In this document: positions 9,061-19,641 of the stretch, piece by piece
Numbering within the stretch: position 1 is the stretch's first letter
Layout: every line of letters begins with the position of its first letter
Source of the DNA: Psychrobacter sp. AH5
Lineage (GTDB): Bacteria > Pseudomonadota > Gammaproteobacteria > Pseudomonadales > Moraxellaceae
Direction: 5' to 3'
Length of the DNA: 64,000 nt
Assembly: GCF_040371085.1 (NCBI RefSeq)
Contig: NZ_JAMBMT010000001.1
Span: forward strand, 62,001-126,000
The notes under the pieces: model-generated
The model's input: only the letters and a program-made list of their open reading frames with translations
The model's database searches: none
What the model was told of the DNA's origin: nothing
Position numbers and translations under genes: made by a program

Positions 9061-9960
9061 ATGACAAGGATGCATCTGCTCACTGCTCGCTCACAACGAC
9101 CACAACACAAAATGCTTAGCACAATAATCTTTAGTAAAGTGGCAACTACTAAAATGTTAGCTGGCTTAATAGTAAGTAGTATGGCGCTAACCGGTTGTAC
9201 CACTAATTATCTGACCAATAGTACCAATGGCACTTACGGCGTGCCTATGACGGAGCGTACTATTCCGCAGCGATTACTTGATAGAAGTATTGAGCATACC
9301 GCCAAAATCAATATTTATGGCTTGCAAGAAAACTTGCAGCAAAACAGCCGTATGAGCATCGATAGCTTCAACAGCGAGGTGTTACTAACTGGCGAGGTAC
9401 CGAGCGAAGCGATAAAATCACAAATCGAGCAAGTGCTAAAATCCATGCCGGATGTGCGTCAAGTTTATAATGAGCTACAAGTCAGCGTGGCTCGTGGTTA
9501 TAGCTCGACAGTACAAGATGGTTATATCACCTCAAAGCTGTTGGCAAAAGTAGCAGCTAGCAATGGAGTAAAATCCTCACAAATCAAAGCGGTGACCAAT
9601 AACGGCGTCACTTACGTTATGGGGCGGATGACACCTACGCAGCAAAGCAATCTTATCGATATTGCTAACAGCACAGCGGGTATCACAGAGCTGGTGCTCT
9701 TTACTACCTTAGTGAACGATGCCGGCGCTGCTATTAGTAATGAAGATATCATGCCTGACCCTAGTCTGAGATCGGATATCAGCGTTACCATACCGGGCGC
9801 TGCACCAAGTGCTACCGCGGTAATTAGAACGCCAATGGTCGCGCCCACGGATAACCCTACTTTGGCTCCTGTGGTGACTAACAATGCAGAAGCGCCTATT
9901 GATAATCTAGCGCCATCAGAATCATCGAGCCCTTATATCGACCTGTATCAAGATCAGTAA
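9061..9960 (+). CDS. BON-domain outer-membrane lipoprotein (DolP/YraP-like)
   Basis: 299 residues with a lipoprotein signal ending MALTGC, lipidated Cys at 46. The n-region before the hydrophobic segment is unusually long (~30 residues), but AGGAG 7 bases before ATG 9061 supports this start. Two BON domains follow: about 80-150 (INIYGLQENLQQNSRMSIDS, LLTGEVPSEAIKSQIEQVLK) and about 160-220 (DGYITSKLLAKVAA, GVTYVMGRMTPTQQSNLIDI). The Pro/Ala/Thr-rich tail looks disordered. DolP-type proteins support outer-membrane integrity. The rsmI-yraN neighbourhood matches the classical locus, although lpoA and diaA are absent here. Confidence 0.85.
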   Translation: MTRMHLLTARSQRPQHKMLSTIIFSKVATTKMLAGLIVSSMALTGCTTNYLTNSTNGTYGVPMTERTIPQRLLDRSIEHTAKINIYGLQENLQQNSRMSIDSFNSEVLLTGEVPSEAIKSQIEQVLKSMPDVRQVYNELQVSVARGYSSTVQDGYITSKLLAKVAASNGVKSSQIKAVTNNGVTYVMGRMTPTQQSNLIDIANSTAGITELVLFTTLVNDAGAAISNEDIMPDPSLRSDISVTIPGAAPSATAVIRTPMVAPTDNPTLAPVVTNNAEAPIDNLAPSESSSPYIDLYQDQ

Positions 9961-10012
9961 AGGCTTTATTGTTGATCGGTGTTTACACTCACAAGAATGC
10001 TAACGGTTATAA

Positions 10013-10059
10013 CAGTAATTATCTGCTAGCGGTTCATTAACCCGTTACAATAATTACTG
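10013..10059. repeat. Perfect 10-bp inverted repeat in the dolP-esterase spacer
   Basis: CAGTAATTAT (10013-10022) and ATAATTACTG (10050-10059) are exact reverse complements. Between them is a small hairpin, GGTT-catt-AACC (10031-10042). There is no T tail. It may stabilise the dolP mRNA end or be an interspersed repeat. Confidence 0.5.
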
Positions 10060-10237
10060 GCAAAAGGCTATAGAAGCAAGGCTATAAAAACAGTGTCATA
10101 AAACAGTACTATAAAAGAATAAGCTGATTGATTAGAGGTAGGCCTTATACATAGTCACATAGTTACTGGCAGTGAAGCCAAAAAATGAGCTTTAGCTTAT
10201 TGCTGAGAGTCAAACAAAAAAGATAAGGAAATAGGCG

Positions 10238-11236
10238 ATGAAAAACACTACAAATGAGCCACCATTCACTAATAAACAGCCTTTAGCGGCTAACAATAAT
10301 AGCAATGAAAGGACTGGTCACTCACCTAAGTTTAAGCTAGTAAAAGCAGGCGTGACAGCGGCAATAGCGGTCGGCGGCATAGCTTTGGCCACGCAACAAG
10401 CCCAAGCTTTGTCAGCACTTGCCATAGTCAATGGTCTTACTGCTAGTGGCGGCGTCACCGTCAGCAAAGATATGATGTATGGCGATGAGCCTAACCAAGA
10501 TTTGGATATTTATTATCCCAAACCCTTAGCGCAGGCGATGAGATCTCAGCAGACTATTACTGAGAGTTATCCTATGGTGGTGTTCGTTCATGGTGGCTCG
10601 TGGGAGAGTGGCAGTAAAGAAGAGTATGCTTTTGTCGGACAAAGCTTTGCACAAGCAGGCTATGTCACTGCGGTTATCAACTACCGTAAAGCGCCTAAGC
10701 ATGTTTATCCTGATTACGTCGAAGATACCGCGCAAGCTATTGCTTGGAGCTATAATAACGCTCCAAACTTACACGTTGATCCTAATCGTCTAGCAGTAGT
10801 AGGGCATTCTGCTGGTGCGTTTAATGTAGTAGCCGCGGTCTCTAACGAAGATTTTTTAGCGCCTTATGGCATCAGCCCTGATGCTATCAAAGCAGTAGTC
10901 GGTATCGCAGGCCCTTATAGCTATGATTTTCGTAAATATGGCGGCTCTAGCGCTTTTGCCTCAGATAGCAACCCTGATCAGGTGATGCCAGATAGACAGC
11001 TAAAGGGGCCGCAGCCACCGTATCTATTATTAACCGCTGAAAATGACAAAACGGTTTATGATACTAATACGGTAAAGATGACCCAAGCGCTAAAAGATTT
11101 TGGCGCTAGAGTTGAGACAGGTGAGATCAAAGGCGCCAGTCATGCTACTAGTATCGGAGCTATGGCGCCACCACTGCGCTGGATCAATGATGTGCGCGCG
11201 CAAGTATTGAGCTATTTAAATAAAGAGCTTAATTAG
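10238..11236 (+). CDS. Exported alpha/beta hydrolase, carboxylesterase type
   Basis: 332 residues. A polar N-terminal stretch leads to one hydrophobic segment (about 36-60, VTAAIAVGGIALATQQAQA) that looks like a signal peptide. The hydrolase core has the oxyanion motif VFVHGGSWESG, the nucleophile elbow VGHSAGAFN, the acid in LLTAENDKTVYD and the His in GASHATS. The N-terminal segment DLDIYYPK and the HGG motif fit the esterase/BD-FAE (feruloyl or acetyl esterase-like) group. Likely periplasmic. The natural substrate is unknown. AAGGA precedes the ATG. Confidence 0.8.
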   Translation: MKNTTNEPPFTNKQPLAANNNSNERTGHSPKFKLVKAGVTAAIAVGGIALATQQAQALSALAIVNGLTASGGVTVSKDMMYGDEPNQDLDIYYPKPLAQAMRSQQTITESYPMVVFVHGGSWESGSKEEYAFVGQSFAQAGYVTAVINYRKAPKHVYPDYVEDTAQAIAWSYNNAPNLHVDPNRLAVVGHSAGAFNVVAAVSNEDFLAPYGISPDAIKAVVGIAGPYSYDFRKYGGSSAFASDSNPDQVMPDRQLKGPQPPYLLLTAENDKTVYDTNTVKMTQALKDFGARVETGEIKGASHATSIGAMAPPLRWINDVRAQVLSYLNKELN

Positions 11237-11415
11237 GCTTTAGTAAGCAGAGGCAACGTTTTTTAAAGCTATAGTTGTCCAAGCTCAGTCATCTGTAGTT
11301 ATTCCTATCAATAGTTAGCTGTAGACAGTGCTGTAAGATGGTCAAACTCTTGTTATAATGTCGCCACCAAATAAAATACTTAAATAAAACATCTCTATAT
11401 CAAACAGGATATCTT

Positions 11416-11667
11416 ATGAGCATGAACGCTGAAGACTTAATCGCATTTTTACAAACGCATTATCCAGACGCTTTTATTCAAGCCGCTAATCAAGGTAATA
11501 AGTTTGATGTCCGCGTTGTTGACGCCAGCTTTGAGGGCAAGCGTAGCGTACAGCGTCAGCAAGCTATATATGCTTTGGTCAATGATAAAATTGCTAGCGG
11601 TGATATTCATGCGCTCAATATCCAAGCTTTGACACCTAGCGAGTGGGAAGCTCAGCAAAAAGCATAA
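11416..11667 (+). CDS. ibaG: BolA-family protein IbaG
   Basis: 83 residues matching the short BolA/IbaG family. The central segment FDVRVVDASFEGKRSVQRQQAIY carries the helix-turn and the region that contacts monothiol glutaredoxin clusters. It lies directly before murA, as in many gammaproteobacteria. IbaG is linked to acid tolerance and Fe-S or envelope homeostasis. The start at 11416 is preferred over the second ATG (11422) because AGGA is correctly spaced. Confidence 0.87.
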   Translation: MSMNAEDLIAFLQTHYPDAFIQAANQGNKFDVRVVDASFEGKRSVQRQQAIYALVNDKIASGDIHALNIQALTPSEWEAQQKA

Positions 11668-11734
11668 AATGCCATCTTCAAAGCTAATTCTCTTCTTTTA
11701 TTTATCCTCATAATCACAGTTAGGTTGTCACTTT

Positions 11735-13003
11735 ATGGATCAGTTCTTAATTACCGGTAGCAGTCGTATTAGCGGGGAAGTCACTATCTCAGGCGCCAAA
11801 AACGCCGCACTGCCACTGCTGGCAGCAATGATACTGGCCGAAACCCCAATCACTTTGCATAATGTGCCCTCCTTACAAGACGTGCGTACTTTGATTCAAC
11901 TGATCGCTGGTATGGGTATCGATATCACCAAGGATGGCGATACCGTGACTTGTGATACCAAAAACATTGACAACTTCTACGCGCCGTATGACCTGGTAAA
12001 AACCATGCGCGCCTCTATCCTAGTACTAGGACCTTTGCTCGCGCGTTTTGGTGAAGCGGAAGTATCACTACCGGGTGGCTGCGCTATTGGTTCACGTCCG
12101 GTCGATCAGCATCTAAAAGCTTTTGAAGCGATGGGAGCTGATATTAGTGTCGAGAACGGTTATGTCAAAGCGCAAGCGCCTAAAGGCGGCAAGCTGATTG
12201 GCTGCAACTACTCTTTTGATATGGTCACCGTCGGCGGTACTGAGAACGTCATTATGGCCGCAGCTTTAGCCAAAGGCACGACCGTTCTTGGCAACTGCGC
12301 TCTTGAGCCAGAAGTGGTTGACTTGGCCAATATGCTAGTTGCAATGGGTGCGAAGATAAGCGGTATTGGTACCTCCACGATGACGATTGAAGGCGTTGAG
12401 AGCCTACACGGCTGCGAGTATTCGGTCGTTGCTGATCGTATCGAGACCGGCTCCTATCTAGCGGGCGCCTTGATGACTTGCGGAGATGTATTAACCAAAA
12501 AAACCTCATCAGCATTACTGATCCCAGTGCTAGAAAAATTTGAATCCATGGGCGCTATTATCACGACTGGTGATGACTGGATTCGCGCGCAAATGAAAGG
12601 TCGTCCGCAGCCTGTTGATATCCGTACTCAGCCGCATCCAGGTTTTCCGACTGATATGCAAGCCCAGCTAATGGCCATCGCTTGCTTAGCTGACGGCACC
12701 AGCACTTTTATCGAAAATATCTTTGAGAACCGTTACATGCATGTGCCAGAGCTCAATCGTTTGGGTGCCTCTATCCAAGTCGATGGTCATACCGCAGTAG
12801 TCAAAGGCGTTGAGAATTTTACCGCAGCTCCGGTGATGGCAACCGATCTGCGCGCTTCTATGTCACTAGTAATGGCCGCCGCCGCTGCAGAAGGCGAGAG
12901 CCTAATTGATCGCATTTATCATATCGATCGCGGCTATGAAGACGTGGAAAATAAACTACGTGCTTTAGGCGTTAATATCGAGCGTATCAATACTAACGAT
13001 TAA
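11735..13003 (+). CDS. murA: UDP-N-acetylglucosamine 1-carboxyvinyltransferase MurA
   Basis: 422 residues, standard length. It performs the first committed step of peptidoglycan synthesis, moving enolpyruvyl from PEP to UDP-GlcNAc in the cytoplasm. Visible motifs: [12 protein letters not shown] near the N-terminus, [15 protein letters not shown] with the catalytic Cys at 116, and [11 protein letters not shown] and [13 protein letters not shown] late in the protein. Cys116 is the residue that fosfomycin alkylates. Only a weak ribosome site is seen; translation may follow from ibaG 67 bases upstream. Confidence 0.96.
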   Translation: MDQFLITGSSRISGEVTISGAKNAALPLLAAMILAETPITLHNVPSLQDVRTLIQLIAGMGIDITKDGDTVTCDTKNIDNFYAPYDLVKTMRASILVLGPLLARFGEAEVSLPGGCAIGSRPVDQHLKAFEAMGADISVENGYVKAQAPKGGKLIGCNYSFDMVTVGGTENVIMAAALAKGTTVLGNCALEPEVVDLANMLVAMGAKISGIGTSTMTIEGVESLHGCEYSVVADRIETGSYLAGALMTCGDVLTKKTSSALLIPVLEKFESMGAIITTGDDWIRAQMKGRPQPVDIRTQPHPGFPTDMQAQLMAIACLADGTSTFIENIFENRYMHVPELNRLGASIQVDGHTAVVKGVENFTAAPVMATDLRASMSLVMAAAAAEGESLIDRIYHIDRGYEDVENKLRALGVNIERINTND

Positions 13004-13049
13004 GCGCATAGGGTTTTGCTACTAAAAACGACAGGAAGATTTAGCTAAT

Positions 13050-13745
13050 ATGACTGAACAGATGACCTCCAAAAGCAATGCTGATTTGCTAAACCAAGTA
13101 GACAATGAGTTTAATGGTCTGACCTTAGCGTTATCTAAAGGCCGTATCTTAGAAGAGACCATGCCATTATTACAAGCGGCTGGGGTAGACTTATTAGAGG
13201 ATCCTAGCGCCTCGCGTAAGCTAATTTTCCTAACGACTAACCCAAACGTACGGGTGTTGATCTTGCGTGCCAGCGATGTACCTACTTATGTAGAGCACGG
13301 GGCTGCTGATTTTGGTGTAGCAGGTAAAGATGTGCTGCTTGAGCACGGTGCCAATCATCTTTATGAGCTACTAGATTTGCAGATTGCCCAATGTAAGCTG
13401 ATGACGGCTGGCGTAAAAGGGGCGACTTTACCTAATCGCCGTTTGCGTATCGCTACTAAGTACGTCAATGTGGCTCGCGCTTATTTTGCTAGTCAAGGTC
13501 AGCAAGTGGATGTCATCAAACTCTATGGCTCAATGGAGCTTGCGCCACTAGTGGGACTTGGCGACTTGATTGTCGATGTGGTCGATACTGGTAATACTTT
13601 GATAGCTAATGGCCTTGAGCCACGTGATCATATCTGCGATGTCTCCTCGCGGCTTATTGTCAATCAAGTCAGTTATAAGCGCAAATTTGCCTTACTTGAG
13701 CCTATCCTAAATAGCTTTAAAGAGAGTATCGCTGCCGCAGCTTAG
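13050..13745 (+). CDS. hisG: ATP phosphoribosyltransferase, short form HisG
   Basis: 231 residues, the short HisG without the C-terminal ACT-like regulatory domain. Motifs: [39 protein letters not shown] and the PRPP-binding segment [20 protein letters not shown]. It catalyses the first step of histidine synthesis from ATP and PRPP. Short forms need the HisZ subunit for activity and feedback control; no hisZ is in this window. It lies 46 bases after murA and so is possibly co-transcribed. Confidence 0.94.
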   Translation: MTEQMTSKSNADLLNQVDNEFNGLTLALSKGRILEETMPLLQAAGVDLLEDPSASRKLIFLTTNPNVRVLILRASDVPTYVEHGAADFGVAGKDVLLEHGANHLYELLDLQIAQCKLMTAGVKGATLPNRRLRIATKYVNVARAYFASQGQQVDVIKLYGSMELAPLVGLGDLIVDVVDTGNTLIANGLEPRDHICDVSSRLIVNQVSYKRKFALLEPILNSFKESIAAAA

Positions 13746-14110
13746 GTTTAAGCTTTGATTTAGATCTTTAAGTTAAGCCTTATTTAAAGCCTATAAATAA
13801 AGCTTTGTGCTTAAGCGCCTAGTTTAGATTTTTATAGCGGTTTACTTTATGATTGATAATATTTAATCCTATTATCTAACTCTGAAAACCAGTTTAGTGC
13901 CCTAATTTTGATAGTGCGTGCTACACTGGTTTTATGATATTAATAGTCTGTAAAGACGATAGGGTTATATATTTTTAAGAAAGATTATACGCCTAACTTT
14001 AGGATATAAAGCTCTGATAGTTAATGGAAGTTTATAGCTATAGCTAAGCGTTTAGAGTTGATTGTAATTTGCTGAGCGACTGCTTATTTGCTCAAATATA
14101 GGATTCAGTT
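13746..14110 (+). other. 365-bp hisG-hisD spacer with inverted repeat
   Basis: No ORF. AAAACCAGT (13885-13893) pairs perfectly with ACTGGTTTT (13925-13933), extended inside by TAG/CTA after one mismatch. The T-rich right arm could make it a weak terminator for hisG. TTGATA (13908-13913) lies inside the loop, with TATGAT at 13933-13938, so a hisD promoter is also possible though its spacing is poor. Confidence 0.45.
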
Positions 14111-15406
14111 ATGCGCCAATTAACCACCCAAGATAGTGACTTTGAACAGCAGCTGTCCACCTTACTAGCTTTTGAAACCGTCAACGATGCTGCTCTATTA
14201 AACACCGTTGACGATATTATTGCGCAGGTGCGCGCTAATGGCGATAGCGAGGTGTTAGCCTTAACCCAAAAGCTCGATCAGCATCCAGCAACCTCGATGG
14301 CTGAGCTTGAGGTATCACAAGAGTCATTAGTAAAAGCTTTTACTAATCTTGATACCGAAGTAAAAGAAGCGTTGAACACTGCCGCTACGCGAGTCAAAAC
14401 TTTTCACGAGCGCCAAGTGCAACAAAGCTGGCAATATACTGATGACTTAGGTAACCGTTTGGGCCAAAAGGTCACTCCCCTAGATCGAGTCGGTATCTAT
14501 GTGCCTGGCGGACTAGCGTCTTATCCTTCTTCGGTATTAATGAATGCTATTCCAGCAAAAGTCGCCGGGGTCAAAGAAGTTATTATGGTAGTACCCGCGC
14601 CAAATGGGGTGCTTAATCCATTGGTACTAGCCGCCGCGCATTTAGCAGAAGTGGATCGTGTCTTTACCATTGGCGGCGCGCAGGCAGTGGCAGCATTGGC
14701 TTATGGTACTAAGACCATTCCAGCAGTGGATAAAATCACTGGCCCTGGTAATAAATATGTAGCGGCTGCTAAGCGCGCGGTATTTGGACAAGTGGGCATT
14801 GACATGATTGCTGGGCCCTCTGAAGTATTAGTCTATGCAGAAGGCGAGGCGGCAGATAGAGCTGATTGGCTGGCGATGGACTTATTGTCACAGGCCGAGC
14901 ATGACCGTATCGCGCAAGCTATCTTTGTCACCACAAGTCATGAGCAACTAGCTGAGGTAGCGGCTGAGATTGACAAGGCTTTGGCGCAGTTACCCAAAGC
15001 AGATATCGCCAGTGACTCTCTACAAAATCGTGGCGCTTTGATATTAGTTAAAGATAGAGCGGAGGGCATGGCGCTTATTAATCGTATTGCCCCTGAGCAT
15101 TTAGAGCTCTCAGTTGATGAGCCTGACGCGCTGCTTGATGATATCCGTCATGCTGGAGCGATATTTATGGGTCGTCATACGCCAGAGGCTATTGGCGATT
15201 ATTGTGCTGGGCCTAATCATGTATTGCCAACTTCTGGTACGGCTAGATTCTCATCAGCATTAGGAGTCTATGATTTTCAAAAGAAATCCTCTATTATTTA
15301 TTGTACTAAAGCCGGTAGTAAGCCTTTAGCCAAGACGGCTGATATTTTAGCTCAGCGTGAAGATTTAGAAGCGCATGCGCGTTCAGCTCGGTATCGTTAT
15401 CAGTAA
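14111..15406 (+). CDS. hisD: Histidinol dehydrogenase
   Basis: 431 residues, full length. It performs the last two oxidations of histidine synthesis (histidinol to histidine, NAD-dependent, zinc enzyme). Motifs: [59 protein letters not shown] with zinc ligands, and [20 protein letters not shown] with further active-site residues. An AGGA site precedes the ATG. hisG-hisD-hisC are consecutive but separated by 365 and 188 bases, unlike a compact his operon. Confidence 0.96.
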   Translation: MRQLTTQDSDFEQQLSTLLAFETVNDAALLNTVDDIIAQVRANGDSEVLALTQKLDQHPATSMAELEVSQESLVKAFTNLDTEVKEALNTAATRVKTFHERQVQQSWQYTDDLGNRLGQKVTPLDRVGIYVPGGLASYPSSVLMNAIPAKVAGVKEVIMVVPAPNGVLNPLVLAAAHLAEVDRVFTIGGAQAVAALAYGTKTIPAVDKITGPGNKYVAAAKRAVFGQVGIDMIAGPSEVLVYAEGEAADRADWLAMDLLSQAEHDRIAQAIFVTTSHEQLAEVAAEIDKALAQLPKADIASDSLQNRGALILVKDRAEGMALINRIAPEHLELSVDEPDALLDDIRHAGAIFMGRHTPEAIGDYCAGPNHVLPTSGTARFSSALGVYDFQKKSSIIYCTKAGSKPLAKTADILAQREDLEAHARSARYRYQ

Positions 15407-15594
15407 TAAAACAATGAAGTTACGGACGTATTAGCAAATATAATAAACCCTTTATGGATAATAAAAAGTCATCATGGTGAGACGCTAATTGTTTTAGCTT
15501 ATTTGTTAATTGAGTTTTTGACGCCTTATTACGATATTGACTATTACAGTATGAGTAATAAGGGAGTTATGGCAGGATAATTGTAGGATAATTT

Positions 15595-16698
15595 ATGAGC
15601 GAATTAAAAATAGACGATAGACTGTGGTCCACTAAAGCACGTAATTTATCACCTTATGTTCCAGGTGAGCAGCCACAACATGATAATTTGTGTAAGCTCA
15701 ATACTAACGAAAACCCTTTTCCTCCCTCAAAAAAAGTAGCCGAAGCTATTAGTGCACTGCTTGCCAAACAAGCGGATGAGCTGCGCTTATATCCTGCTCC
15801 TGAGTCTGACGAATTACGCGCCGCTTTGGCTAATAGCCATAATCTTGATAGCAATCAGGTTTTTGTTGGTAATGGCTCTGATGAAGTACTAGCCTTAGTG
15901 TTTGCTAGCTTTTTTATGAAAGAGCGCCCGATATTAGCGCCTGATATTAGCTACAGTTTTTATCCTGTTTATGCGCAAACCTTTGGTGTTGAGCTAGTCA
16001 AGATTGCGTTAGAGGCGGATTTTAGTATTGATCCCGATGCTTATCGTCAGCCTTGTAGCGGCATTATTATTGCCAATCCCAATGCGCCAACCGGTTTGTT
16101 ATTATCGCTTGTAGATATTCGTAAATTAGCGAGCGAGCATCCTAATGCTGTGGTGGTTATAGACGAAGCTTATATCGATTTTGCGCAAGTTGAGGGCGCA
16201 AATTCGGTTTCAGCGATTAGCCTAATCAATGAGCTAGATAATTTACTGGTGACGCAGACTTTTTCAAAATCGCGTTCTTTAGCAGGCCTAAGAGTAGGGA
16301 TGGCTTTTGGTAATGCCTCGTTGATAGAAGCTCTAACGCGGATGAAAAATAGCTTTAACAGCTATCCGCTTGATAAGCTTGCGCAAGCAGGAGCGACAGC
16401 TAGCGTTTTGGATACTGAGTATTTTAAAGACACTTGTCAGCAAGTGATTGATCTACGTCAGTCTCTAATTAGTGAACTGACGGCCTTAGATTTTACAGTA
16501 TTGCCATCGCAAGCTAACTTTGTCTTTGCCCGTCCTCATGATGGTGATGCAAGTAGCGTAGCTAGCGCTCTACGCGAGCAAGGTATTATTGTAAGGCATT
16601 TTAATACGCCGCGTATTAGTGAGTATTTGCGTATTACCGTGGGTACCGCTGAGCAGCATCAGCGTCTGATAACCGCGCTAAAAGAGCTGAACGCTTAG
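15595..16698 (+). CDS. hisC: Histidinol-phosphate aminotransferase
   Basis: 367 residues, a class I/II PLP aminotransferase. Motifs: KLNTNENPFPPS at the N-terminus, FVGNGSDEVLAL, ANPNAPTG with the cofactor-contacting Asn, VVIDEAYIDFA, and TQTFSKSRSLAGLRVG with the PLP Lys. It converts imidazole-acetol phosphate to histidinol phosphate. AGGAT lies 7 bases before the ATG. It follows hisD on the same strand and converges with pabB. Confidence 0.94.
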   Translation: MSELKIDDRLWSTKARNLSPYVPGEQPQHDNLCKLNTNENPFPPSKKVAEAISALLAKQADELRLYPAPESDELRAALANSHNLDSNQVFVGNGSDEVLALVFASFFMKERPILAPDISYSFYPVYAQTFGVELVKIALEADFSIDPDAYRQPCSGIIIANPNAPTGLLLSLVDIRKLASEHPNAVVVIDEAYIDFAQVEGANSVSAISLINELDNLLVTQTFSKSRSLAGLRVGMAFGNASLIEALTRMKNSFNSYPLDKLAQAGATASVLDTEYFKDTCQQVIDLRQSLISELTALDFTVLPSQANFVFARPHDGDASSVASALREQGIIVRHFNTPRISEYLRITVGTAEQHQRLITALKELNA

Positions 16699-16735
16699 TT
16701 AAAGTTTAATTTTTACTCACACTCAGCCTTTAACT
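16697..16735. repeat. Inverted repeat in the hisC-pabB convergent spacer
   Basis: AGTTAAAG (16697-16704, overlapping the hisC stop) and CTTTAACT (16728-16735) are exact reverse complements with a 23-base loop. It may act as a weak terminator for the converging genes. Confidence 0.35.
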
Positions 16736-16752
16736 ATTACTATAAATCTCTA

Positions 16753-18402
16753 TTAAGAATCTGCTTGTGCCAGCACCGCAAGCAGATTTCCTACTTTATC
16801 TAGACACTCTTGATACTCGGCATCAACGTCTGAGGCTACGGTAATACCGCCTCCCGCCCATAAACTGACTTGTTTATGGCCATCTGCTAAATTTGTCGCT
16901 TGTAAGCTGCGAATCAGTACATTCCACTGACCACTGCCATCAAAATTCATATAACCCATGGTGCCGCAATAAGCACCGCGCGCTGCTATCTCTAATTCTG
17001 AGATAATCTCGACCGCCCGTTTTTTGGGAGTGCCGGTGATAGAGCCTGCCGGCAAGCTGCCAAATAACACGCTCAAGGGATGAGTGTCGGCCTTTAATTT
17101 AGCGCTAATGGTACTAACCATATGATGCACATTGCTAAAGCTCTCAATCGCAAATAACTGCGGTACTTTTACGCTACCGGTCTGCGCATGTTTACCCAAA
17201 TCATTGCGTAGTAAGTCAACGATCATCACGTTTTCTGCGCGATCCTTATCGCTAGCAAGTAATTGCTGCTTAAACACTTCGTCTGCTGCATTAGTTAAGC
17301 CGCGCGGCATAGTGCCTTTAATCGGCTTAGTAGTGATGGAGTGGTGCCCACTTTCAGCGTCTTTGGTAAAAGTAAAAAACAATTCTGGCGAACAGCTTAA
17401 TAATTCAAAATCTAAAGGGGTTGAATTATCACTACGAGCCGCGCTAACGCCTATGTAGCCGGCAAAGGGCGCTTGCGTATTGCGCTGTAAGCTTGGCAGA
17501 TAATCTATCAAGTTTAAGGACGCTGGCGGGTTATCATCACAGCTGACCGGAGTCGTTAATTGACCTTGCCAAGCTTGGGTTAGATTGATCTGATAGCAGT
17601 CGCCTTGCTGAAGGTAGCGCTGAGTCTGTACAAATGCTTGTTGATAGTCATTCTTAGACCATTGCGACTCTAACACTAAAGGCGCTAGTAACGCAGACGG
17701 TAATTTGGGATAATTAGTTACAGATATTTTATTATCTAGATCTTCTAAATAGCCAATAAGATCGGCTATCGCGGCCTCGCTGTCAGTTGTTTCTTTGGTA
17801 ACCCCAGTATCTTTTATGGTTAATTGCCAGAATAATTGCTGAGCATTGTCTAGGTTATTAGTCGTGACAACCGTCAAATAAATATCATAATGACCCATTA
17901 CGGCAAGCGGCTGCTTGGCAGCTTGAATGTTTGTGGCCGGACTTAGCTGCCTAGCGGCAACGTCATAACCAATAAACCCAATAAGGCCGTGCGAGTAGTC
18001 AGGCTGATTAGAGTTAGGTTTTTCTAGTACTACTGGCTCGTTATCTTTATAGCCCTTATCTTCAAAGCTTTGACTATAACTGATAAGCTGTTGTTGCCAA
18101 ACCTCATAACTCATTAGAGTACTAGTAGTGGCTTTATCTGTATGGCGATAGTTTTGAATGACTTGATAAGTCGATGGAGAATCAGCAGTAGCATAAAGCT
18201 GCCAGCTTACTTTTGGCAACAGCGCAATGATAGGCTTGCCATCATTATTTAGCCAAGCCAATTGCCAGTTGGCTTTAGAATTGCAAGCGAGCAGATGCTG
18301 CTGCAATACAGGCAATAACTGTGCTGCGGATAAATGATTAAAACGCCAGCTATGACCTTGCATAACTGGCGTCTCATTTATAAGAAGATTTAGATTACTC
18401 AT
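16753..18402 (-). CDS. pabB: Aminodeoxychorismate synthase component I
   Basis: 549 residues of the chorismate-binding family. The segment TTKPIKGTMPRG has Lys (about 362) where anthranilate synthase TrpE has Ala. This Lys is the nucleophile characteristic of PabB, so the gene is assigned to folate (4-aminobenzoate) rather than tryptophan synthesis. Further motifs: DRAENVMIVDLLRNDLG, GSITGTPKKRAVEII and RGAYCGTMGYM. It needs a PabA glutaminase, not present here. The ATG begins 3 bases after the fabB stop, so the two are co-transcribed and probably translationally coupled. Confidence 0.92.
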   Translation of the reverse strand: MSNLNLLINETPVMQGHSWRFNHLSAAQLLPVLQQHLLACNSKANWQLAWLNNDGKPIIALLPKVSWQLYATADSPSTYQVIQNYRHTDKATTSTLMSYEVWQQQLISYSQSFEDKGYKDNEPVVLEKPNSNQPDYSHGLIGFIGYDVAARQLSPATNIQAAKQPLAVMGHYDIYLTVVTTNNLDNAQQLFWQLTIKDTGVTKETTDSEAAIADLIGYLEDLDNKISVTNYPKLPSALLAPLVLESQWSKNDYQQAFVQTQRYLQQGDCYQINLTQAWQGQLTTPVSCDDNPPASLNLIDYLPSLQRNTQAPFAGYIGVSAARSDNSTPLDFELLSCSPELFFTFTKDAESGHHSITTKPIKGTMPRGLTNAADEVFKQQLLASDKDRAENVMIVDLLRNDLGKHAQTGSVKVPQLFAIESFSNVHHMVSTISAKLKADTHPLSVLFGSLPAGSITGTPKKRAVEIISELEIAARGAYCGTMGYMNFDGSGQWNVLIRSLQATNLADGHKQVSLWAGGGITVASDVDAEYQECLDKVGNLLAVLAQADS

Positions 18403-18405
18403 AGG

Positions 18406-19641
18406 TTAAGCAGTGTACTCTTTGATAATTAAAGTCGCGTTAGTACCACCAAAGCCAAAACTATTACTCATTAGCGTCTTTAGAGGTGTTTCGCGCATTT
18501 GGGTGACAATGTCAAAACCAGCGGCTTCGTCATCCAAGTTTTCAACATTGATACTTGGTGCGATAAAGCCTTCTTGTAGCATAAGTAAGCAGTAGATAAG
18601 CTCTTGCGCGCCAACGGCTCCTAAGCTATGACCCGTCATCGATTTAGTCGAGCTGATGGGCGGTACTTTGCTAGCATCATCGCCGAACACTTTGGCAATG
18701 GCTTTAAGCTCAGTGACATCGCCTAATGGTGTGCTAGTGCCGTGACTATTAATATAATCAACGCTCTCAAGGCCGGCCTCCGCTAGCGCTTGCTGCATAC
18801 AGCGTACCGCGCCTTCACCGCTTGGGGCCACCATCTCAGCGCCATCTGAGCTTGCGCCGTAACCGACGATTTCAGCTAGGATGTTAGCGCCGCGCGCCTT
18901 GGCGTGCTCTAAGCTCTCAACCACTACCATCGCGCCGCCTGCAGCAATCACAAAACCGTCACGATCTTTATCATAAGCACGAGAGGCAAGCTTTGGCGTC
19001 TCATTATACTGAGTGCTGACCGCGCCCATCGCATCAAACATACAAGACTGCGTCCAGTGCTCAGACTCACTACCGCCCGCGAGCACCACATCAGCTTTAC
19101 CTAATTGAATAAGCTCGGCGGCATGGCCTATGCAGTGAGTGGAGGTAGCACAAGCTGAAGCAAGAGAGTAGGAGACGCCTTGGATTTTTAGACCCGTAGC
19201 TAGCGCCGCTGATACTGAGCTGCCCATGGTTTTGGGAACTGCCATCGCGCCAACACCGCGCAGACCTTTTTCGCGCATAGCGTCTACTGCGTTCATGATG
19301 TTTTCACTAGAGGCACCGCCAGAGCTTGCGACTAGTGCCACACGCGGATTATTATTAATTGTGTCAAGCGACAAGCCTGATTGCTCAATCGCATCTAAAG
19401 CGCTGACGTAGGCATAGAGACTAGCATCACTAAAAAAGCGTTTTAGCTTGCGATCGATAGCTGAGGTATCCAGCGCCGACTTGTCGATACTGCCGCTGAT
19501 TTGCGACTTAAAACCATGCTCAGCATAAGTCTCATTAAAGGTAATGCCAGATTGCCCTTCTTTAAGAGACTTAGTAACGCTAGCCAAATCATGACCGATG
19601 CAAGAGACAATCCCAGCCCCTGTGATAACTACTCGGCGCAT
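18406..19641 (-). CDS. fabB: 3-oxoacyl-[acyl-carrier-protein] synthase I
   Basis: 411 residues with the condensing-enzyme fold. Cys164 in [12 protein letters not shown] is the acyl-accepting nucleophile; His300 in [11 protein letters not shown] and His338 in [11 protein letters not shown] complete the triad, and Lys333 is the conserved lysine. Sequence style ([16 protein letters not shown]) fits FabB more than FabF. It extends acyl-ACP with malonyl-ACP and is needed for unsaturated fatty acids. It is the first gene of the fabB-pabB pair. No fabA is adjacent, unlike the arrangement in Pseudomonas. Confidence 0.9.
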   Translation of the reverse strand: MRRVVITGAGIVSCIGHDLASVTKSLKEGQSGITFNETYAEHGFKSQISGSIDKSALDTSAIDRKLKRFFSDASLYAYVSALDAIEQSGLSLDTINNNPRVALVASSGGASSENIMNAVDAMREKGLRGVGAMAVPKTMGSSVSAALATGLKIQGVSYSLASACATSTHCIGHAAELIQLGKADVVLAGGSESEHWTQSCMFDAMGAVSTQYNETPKLASRAYDKDRDGFVIAAGGAMVVVESLEHAKARGANILAEIVGYGASSDGAEMVAPSGEGAVRCMQQALAEAGLESVDYINSHGTSTPLGDVTELKAIAKVFGDDASKVPPISSTKSMTGHSLGAVGAQELIYCLLMLQEGFIAPSINVENLDDEAAGFDIVTQMRETPLKTLMSNSFGFGGTNATLIIKEYTA

